NCBI RefSeq assembly: GCF_015223065.1
Contig: NZ_JADFBY010000007.1
Coordinates: forward strand, 146,606-210,605
Direction: 5' to 3'
Origin: Mucilaginibacter sp. JRF
Lineage (GTDB): Bacteria > Bacteroidota > Bacteroidia > Sphingobacteriales > Sphingobacteriaceae
Length of the DNA stretch: 64,000 bases
Shown: in pieces, positions 59,432-64,000 of the stretch
How the letters are laid out: the number at the start of each line of letters is the position of its first letter
How positions within the stretch are numbered: position 1 is the first letter of the stretch
Position numbers and translations under genes: made by a program
Notes under the pieces: generated by a model
What the model was told of the DNA's origin: nothing
Seen by the model: only the letters and a program-made list of their open reading frames with translations
Databases searched by the model: none

Positions 59432-59965
59432 TCAGAGCTTCATAAAGCCATTGTCTTGCCTGTATTTTCGGGTATCAATTGCTATTTGTTTAAAATCAGG
59501 GTTCGAGTCTAATATCGATTTCAAGTCGTACACAAAAGAGGCTGGTTTATATTTCCGGTCTGTTTTCTTCTCGTGCTGTATGTTGTAATATTCGTCAACA
59601 ATAATTTCAGAACGATGCTTGCCTTGTCTTGATATACTCACCCGGTAATCTGTAGAAGGAGTAACGATCATTGTACCATTAAAGCATACAAAATCTCCTT
59701 TGGTCTGTGCTATAAGGTTATTTTCGAAAGATCGTTTTATAGCATTTTCTTCCTGTTGCGAGAAATGTATTTTAATTGGTTTATTTGACTGTATTGTTGT
59801 CGCGGTATTGGTAGCAAAATTTACTATTATATCCGAGTCATAATTAAATAAAACGGTATACAGGTTTTTATTATATGCATGCTTATTGCTTTTGCGGGTA
59901 TCTTGAAGAAAAGATACTGAAAGGAGGGATAAACATATCGCGAGCAATTTTATTGAAACACTCAT
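59432..59965 (-). CDS. Exported protein of unknown function
   Basis: A 177-residue protein with a signal-peptide-like start (IKLLAICLSLLSVSFLQ). The remainder is a soluble domain with many Asn/Lys/Thr (IVNFATNTATTIQSNKP, YRVSISRQGKHRSEIIVDEYY). No family recognised. It lies 21 nt downstream of porD on the same strand but is more AT-rich, which suggests recent arrival or relaxed constraint. Confidence 0.55.
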   Translation of the reverse strand: MSVSIKLLAICLSLLSVSFLQDTRKSNKHAYNKNLYTVLFNYDSDIIVNFATNTATTIQSNKPIKIHFSQQEENAIKRSFENNLIAQTKGDFVCFNGTMIVTPSTDYRVSISRQGKHRSEIIVDEYYNIQHEKKTDRKYKPASFVYDLKSILDSNPDFKQIAIDTRKYRQDNGFMKL

Positions 59966-59986
59966 ATCATAATATGAAGTTAATTT

Positions 59987-60877
59987 TTACTTCAACGCAT
60001 CGTACTTCAACCCGTTCGATGGGTCGGTTTGCATCAGTAGGTTATATGCGGCGGTGCGCTCTTGCTGGGGGGCTTTGCTGTAGATGGATACCAGCTCATT
60101 ACTTTTGGTAGTATAAAACACCACCGGGAACATGGAGCCCAAACGTTTACGATCAACCGAAGCCAGCGATGGCAGCAACGCGTTAATAGCCTGGCGGCCT
60201 TTTACTACATTATCGGCCATCAGGTCGAGGCCGTTGCGGTGATAATCGTACATAAAGTTACGCAGATTAACATACAGGCGGCTGTTCAAATTCTCGGCCA
60301 GCCAGTAGCGGTTCAGGTTACTGTCAAACGCTTTCCACCCTCTAAAAGATGCCGTTTGGGCGTTCACCACAATATTTTGCGCGGCATTAAAAAATGCCGA
60401 ACCACCCAATCTCGAAAAGCTATCGTAATCCATGCCTATTATCACATAAGCATAAAAGGCCATCACAGCACTCAGGTTGCTCTGAAAATTTTGATCGGTA
60501 TAATCAATGGTTTGTCCCTCGGTGTAGGTAAAGTCGAAATCGCGGTCGTTTATATTAAGCAGGGTAGTGGTATACGCCGAATTATACACCGGTCTTGACG
60601 CCTGCACCTGCAATTCGCCACTAAAGTTACTGGCACCATCCCATGCGGTAACATTCAGGGTAAAGGTACAGTCAATACGCTCCTGCGGTAAAATGGCATC
60701 TGGGCTCCACTTGCGGCCATTCAAAAAATCGCGAATGGCGGTTTCAAGCACATCAAATATCCGCTTATTGGTAACCTGTATGGTTGGGGTAAGCACCTGT
60801 ACACGCGCGTTCAAATCCTGCGCACGGGCAAACGTGCTCAAGCCTATCAGTATAATTATGTACAGGTATTTTCTCAT
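59987..60877 (-). CDS. porD: Type IX secretion protein PorD (DUF4835)
   Basis: A 296-residue protein with a signal peptide (YLYIIILIGLSTFARA). It matches the DUF4835/PorD pattern: LNARVQVLTPTIQVTNKRIFDVLE, LNINDRDFDFTYTEGQTIDY, FYAYVIIGMDYDSFSRLGG, and NRYWLAENLNS. PorD was described in Porphyromonas as needed for type IX secretion, but DUF4835 occurs widely, and its direct role is uncertain. It overlaps the coaBC stop by one nt (TAATG). Confidence 0.88.
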   Translation of the reverse strand: MRKYLYIIILIGLSTFARAQDLNARVQVLTPTIQVTNKRIFDVLETAIRDFLNGRKWSPDAILPQERIDCTFTLNVTAWDGASNFSGELQVQASRPVYNSAYTTTLLNINDRDFDFTYTEGQTIDYTDQNFQSNLSAVMAFYAYVIIGMDYDSFSRLGGSAFFNAAQNIVVNAQTASFRGWKAFDSNLNRYWLAENLNSRLYVNLRNFMYDYHRNGLDLMADNVVKGRQAINALLPSLASVDRKRLGSMFPVVFYTTKSNELVSIYSKAPQQERTAAYNLLMQTDPSNGLKYDALK

Positions 60878-62079
60878 TAATTATTCAGTAGTTCAATTAG
60901 TTTTTGGCTAATATCGGCAGCGACCTCGGTTTTGCTTTTCAGTTCGAAAAAGCTTTTGTTGAGTTGCCTGTCAATCATGGTTATTTTATTGGTATCACCC
61001 TTAAAGCCAGCGCCACTATCGTTTAGCGAATTTAATATAATTAGGTCGAGATTTTTCTTATTTAGTTTATCAATAGCATATTGTTCCTCATTCTCGGTTT
61101 CGAGGGCAAAGCCTATCAACACTTGCCCGGGGCGTTTCATCTCGCCCAGGGTTTTTAATATATCGGTAGTTTTTTTCAGGCCGATGTTGAGTGATGATTC
61201 CTGCTTCTTTATCTTTTGGGATGCCACTTCCACCGGCGTATAGTCGGCCACGGCGGCGCTCATTACACAGGCATCAGCATGCTGAAACTCGTACAAGCAG
61301 GCATCCAGCATCTCGGCCGCCGAATTTACATCTATACGGTTTATGCGACGGCTATCCGCAATTTGCGCGGTTGGCCCGGCTATAAGGGTAACTTCCGCGC
61401 CCAGGTCAGCCAGTCTATCCGCAATGGCGAACCCCATTTTACCCGATGAGTGGTTGCCAATAAACCGTACCGGGTCAATAGCCTCATAGGTTGGCCCCGC
61501 GGTAACCAATACTTTTTTGCCGATGAGCGGCATGGTTTTTTTAGCCTCGTCCTGTAATAAGGCAACTATCTCGTCCGGCTCGGCCATGCGGCCTTCGCCA
61601 TATAGGCCACTGGCCAGTTCGCCTGTACCGGCGGGTATCAGTATATTACCGTATTCAATTAACTTGCTTACGTTGTTTTGCGTAGCCGGATGTTTCCACA
61701 TATCCAAGTCCATCGCGGGAGCAAAATATACCGGGCACTTGGCCGAAAGGTAAACGGCTAACAACAAATTATCGCAAAGGCCATTGGACATTTTGGCGAG
61801 GGTGTTGGCTGTTGCGGGTGCTATCAGCATAACGTCAGCCCACAGGCCAAGGGCTACGTGGTTATCCCACTCGCCGCTTTCGGCATCAAAATATTGAATA
61901 TGTACCGGGTTTTTTGATAGGGTAGATAGGGTAAGCGGCGTAATAAAGTTAGCAGCGTCGGGCGTCATCACCACCTTTACACAGGCACCTGCCTTAACCA
62001 GCAGGCGCACCAGTAAGGCCGATTTATAAGCGGCTATACTGCCGCACACGCCCACAATAATATTTTTATCTCTAAGCAT
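60877..62079 (-). CDS. coaBC: Bifunctional phosphopantothenoylcysteine decarboxylase / phosphopantothenate-cysteine ligase
   Basis: A 400-residue enzyme for two steps of coenzyme A synthesis. The CoaC half (1-180) has the FMN site VCGSIAAYKSALLVRLL, the histidine region WDNHVALGLWADVML, and PAMDLDMW. The last is the PxMNxxMW motif with Asp in place of Asn. ASGLYGEGRMAEP is the substrate-recognition clamp. The CoaB half begins VLVTAGPTYEAIDPVRFIGNHSSG. It is preceded by rpoZ-bamD on the same strand. Confidence 0.95.
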   Translation of the reverse strand: MLRDKNIIVGVCGSIAAYKSALLVRLLVKAGACVKVVMTPDAANFITPLTLSTLSKNPVHIQYFDAESGEWDNHVALGLWADVMLIAPATANTLAKMSNGLCDNLLLAVYLSAKCPVYFAPAMDLDMWKHPATQNNVSKLIEYGNILIPAGTGELASGLYGEGRMAEPDEIVALLQDEAKKTMPLIGKKVLVTAGPTYEAIDPVRFIGNHSSGKMGFAIADRLADLGAEVTLIAGPTAQIADSRRINRIDVNSAAEMLDACLYEFQHADACVMSAAVADYTPVEVASQKIKKQESSLNIGLKKTTDILKTLGEMKRPGQVLIGFALETENEEQYAIDKLNKKNLDLIILNSLNDSGAGFKGDTNKITMIDRQLNKSFFELKSKTEVAADISQKLIELLNN

Positions 62080-62145
62080 TTATTTTCAGATGCCTGCCAT
62101 AACATGATATTTGGCAGATCGGTATGCTGCAAAGATATATTATAT

Positions 62146-62176
62146 AAAAAAAAATCCCCCTTTTCAGGAGGATCTC
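62146..62176 (-). terminator. Probable terminator between rpoZ and coaBC
   Basis: On the minus strand ATCCTCC-TGAAAA-GGGGGAT (with one G-U pair) is followed by eight T. It could reduce read-through into coaBC. Confidence 0.6.
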
Positions 62177-62180
62177 ATTG

Positions 62181-62525
62181 TTATATTTCTTTAGCTTCCT
62201 TTGCAGGGTTGCGGAAGTAGATCTTGTCATCTAAAAACTCCTGAACAGCTACCAGGGTAGGTTTAGGTAATTTTTCGTAATGTTTTGATATCTCGATCTG
62301 CTCACGGTTCTCAAAAACTTCTTCCAGGTTATCATTTGATGACGCGAACTCAGATAGTTTTTGGTGCAATTCCTCTTTTATATTGTTCGAGATCTGGTTG
62401 GCTCTTTTGCCCATAATAACCAGCGACTCGTAAATGTTATCAGTTCCTTTATCAAGCTCACGCAGATCGCGGGTAACTGTGCTGCTCGCAACAGCGGGTT
62501 TATTATTATTGTTAACGGTACTCAT
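62181..62525 (-). CDS. rpoZ: DNA-directed RNA polymerase omega subunit
   Basis: A 114-residue protein of the Bacteroidota-type omega (Rpb6-like). It shows NIYESLVIMGKRANQISNNIKEEL, which corresponds to the core fold, and PKPTLVAVQEFLDDKIYFR. It differs from E. coli omega in length and in having an N-terminal Asn/Ser/Thr-rich segment. The position between bamD and coaBC is conserved and supports the call. Confidence 0.88.
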   Translation of the reverse strand: MSTVNNNNKPAVASSTVTRDLRELDKGTDNIYESLVIMGKRANQISNNIKEELHQKLSEFASSNDNLEEVFENREQIEISKHYEKLPKPTLVAVQEFLDDKIYFRNPAKEAKEI

Positions 62526-62532
62526 ATCTTTA

Positions 62533-63459
62533 TTAATTTGTTAATTCCGGACTTTTATCTTTTATTGATGGTGGCTGCGCGCTAACGGTATCCTTAGTGG
62601 CCAGTTTTTTAGCCAGCTTAGCGTTTAACGATGCCTGTGCTACCAAACGCTTGGCACGTTCAATACCGGCCTCACTATCTTTAGCATACTCTTTAGCGTT
62701 TTTAACGTATTTGCTTTCCGGATGTTTCTCTACAAACTCATCCGCGTATTGTATAACCTCGTTGTAACGCTCCTCCTGCTTAAACTCGGTACTCTTATCG
62801 GCATATATATATTGTGCCCTTATGGTTAAAAACTCAAGTTCTTCACCATATTTAGTATCCGGGTAATCGCGCAGGGTATTATTGAAAGCAATAACCGCCG
62901 CCTGGTAATCACCTATAGTAAGGTAAAGCTTGGCGTTTTCATAAGCCTTTAGCTCCAGCTTATCGCGCAGGTTCTGTATCAGCTTACCGGCCTCAGCAAC
63001 ACGGTCGCTTTTTGGGTAAAGGTTGATGAACAACTGCAATGCCTCAATAGCCTTATTAGTATTATCCTGATCGAGCGAGTATATCGGCGAATCAAGGTAG
63101 TAACAGTAAGCCGACATAAAACGGCACTCCTCAGATCGTGTGCTTGATGGATAAGTATCAGCAAAGGTTTTAAAGTGGTAGCGTGCCGAAGTATAATCTC
63201 TCAGCTTATAGTTGGTGTAAGCGTAATAGTAAAACAAGTCCTCAGCTTCTGAGCGGCCACGGTAACGTTGTACCAGGTCATCAAAAAGCTCAAGCGCGCG
63301 GCTATAGTTCTTCTCGTTATAATAACGTAAAGCCTCTTTATATTTTTTAGCATTATCGTTACTGGCCTTCAACTTCTCGAACTTGCTTTTGCAACTGCCC
63401 AAAGCAAGCACTAAAACTGCCATAAGGCCACACAGTAACAATAGTTGTTTTTTAAACAT
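62533..63459 (-). CDS. bamD: Outer-membrane assembly lipoprotein BamD
   Basis: A 308-residue lipoprotein with signal and lipobox LALGSCKSK, cysteine at about residue 23. It has TPR-like repeats (ALRYYNEKNYSRALELFDDLVQRYRG, YTSARYHFKTFADTYPSS, DYQAAVIAFNNTLRDYPDT). It works with BamA to insert outer-membrane proteins. A basic tail with ALN/KKLATKD ends it. It lies 7 nt before rpoZ, and a good promoter precedes it. Confidence 0.94.
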   Translation of the reverse strand: MFKKQLLLLCGLMAVLVLALGSCKSKFEKLKASNDNAKKYKEALRYYNEKNYSRALELFDDLVQRYRGRSEAEDLFYYYAYTNYKLRDYTSARYHFKTFADTYPSSTRSEECRFMSAYCYYLDSPIYSLDQDNTNKAIEALQLFINLYPKSDRVAEAGKLIQNLRDKLELKAYENAKLYLTIGDYQAAVIAFNNTLRDYPDTKYGEELEFLTIRAQYIYADKSTEFKQEERYNEVIQYADEFVEKHPESKYVKNAKEYAKDSEAGIERAKRLVAQASLNAKLAKKLATKDTVSAQPPSIKDKSPELTN

Positions 63460-63463
63460 TCTG

Positions 63464-63494
63464 CAAAGATAGTTAATATTATAAATCAGTCAAT
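63464..63494 (-). promoter_or_regulatory. Promoter of bamD-rpoZ
   Basis: On the minus strand ATTG-N19-TATCTTTG: CAAT at 63491-63494 and CAAAGATA at 63464-63471. The -7 box fits TAnnTTTG exactly. It lies only 4 nt before the ATG, so the leader would be very short or the start lies a little downstream. Confidence 0.5.
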
Positions 63495-63698
63495 TATTTT
63501 ATTCAGCGCGTAAATATATAACGGTGCTTTGTAACTAATGTTAATGCCCGCCTTGTTTAACATATTTTAACCTAATTTATTGTTTGTGCCGATGATGAGC
63601 CTATGGCTTATTTATATAGTATATGTATGTCGATAGTTTGGATTTAGGCCTTTTGCCATGCACACTACATATAATACTATCATTATGTATATGGGTTT

Positions 63699-63860
63699 AT
63701 GTGGAGGTTGATGCGCTATACAAATCACTTCTCCCGAATGTTTGCCATTCGCTATAATTTTTTCCTCTTGATTTACAGCGTGTTTAAACATATAAGCAAG
63801 GAAAAGCTGGGTTGGTATTTGGATGAGAAGAAAAAGGATGTACCTTTGCAGCCGCTTTGA
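63699..63860 (+). CDS. Candidate 53-residue small protein
   Basis: ATG 63699, TGA 63858-63860. The product starts MWRLMRYTNHFSRMF, has a short hydrophobic stretch (YNFFLLIYSVF) and a charged end (KHISKEKLGWYLDEKKKDV). No family recognised. The surrounding 541-nt stretch (63460-64000) otherwise holds only the bamD promoter and a purine-rich run at the right edge. This may be chance. Confidence 0.3.
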   Translation: MWRLMRYTNHFSRMFAIRYNFFLLIYSVFKHISKEKLGWYLDEKKKDVPLQPL

Positions 63861-64000
63861 ACGATAAAGCGGAGTTATTTGAAAGGATAGACAGGGGTAG
63901 AGTAGGGAGCGAAGGGAGCTGATATAGCGGCGACCGGAGCGACGGAAAGGGCGAGAAAAAAATAAAAAATATTTTTTGCCGGAGTGAAAGAAAAAGTGCT

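Noticed and set aside
60062..60598. 178-codon plus-strand frame over porD
   Set aside because: Shadow of the PorD gene; Ile/His/Val-rich with no domain.

Overview
The window is chromosomal DNA of a Bacteroidota bacterium, most likely a Sphingobacteriaceae member close to Mucilaginibacter or Pedobacter. The genus is an inference from gene content. Supporting signs are PorD (DUF4835) next to CoaBC, RNA polymerase omega and BamD; an IPExxxVDY protein between pyruvate kinase and ACP-FabF-RNase III; DUF5606 and DUF3127 proteins; BshA of bacillithiol synthesis; a Porin_10-like protein; and promoters of the TAnnTTTG type. Shine-Dalgarno sequences are mostly absent. No tRNA, rRNA, CRISPR array, prophage or intact insertion sequence was seen.

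Layout. 0-7 kb: a secreted lactonase, a pseudouridine synthase with a long basic tail, a lytic transglycosylase, and an HxlR regulator with two redox enzymes around a clear operator. 7-12 kb: aconitase, a DUF2442 protein paired with a protein carrying seven 43-residue repeats, and BshA. 12-16 kb: a minus-strand SulP transporter / DUF1275 / beta-carbonic anhydrase cluster. 16-25 kb: lpxK-punA-porin (overlapping genes), a secreted protein of the 'asparagine synthetase B'-labelled family, a frameshifted hypothetical, cyclophilin, DUF5606, a CDF metal exporter and RlmH. 25-37 kb: a membrane MutS-like ATPase, UvrA, methionine aminopeptidase, DUF3127, a THUMP methyltransferase, an HD phosphohydrolase and an M42 peptidase. 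37-50 kb: an OmpR-type two-component pair, pyruvate kinase, acpP-fabF-rnc, YicC-gmk-nadD, a broken toxin-antitoxin pair, MiaE and a LytS/LytTR pair. 50-64 kb: an FAD monooxygenase, an RsmI-like methyltransferase, an aminotransferase, a desaturase, a BlaI/BlaR1-type pair with twin operators, and the porD-coaBC-rpoZ-bamD housekeeping cluster.

Most of the window is ordinary housekeeping DNA. The unusual material lies in the spacers and protein tails. Two families of ~80-85 bp imperfect palindromes sit side by side at three separate loci. GC-rich 'CCCCTCCTAAATCC' repeats reach into gene ends. One large inverted repeat encloses a TA tract. A signal-peptide region is built from a tandem spacer repeat.

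The most promising leads are the BlaR1-like peptidase whose C-terminus is about ten 23-residue repeats, the seven-repeat GFTPKFRAANPPKP protein, a ParE/RelE toxin destroyed by one missing base beside an intact antitoxin, the SulP-DUF1275-carbonic anhydrase cluster, and a 28-residue reading frame behind the two-component pair. I did not find a clearly new multi-gene system. All family names come from reading motifs by eye; no database search was run.
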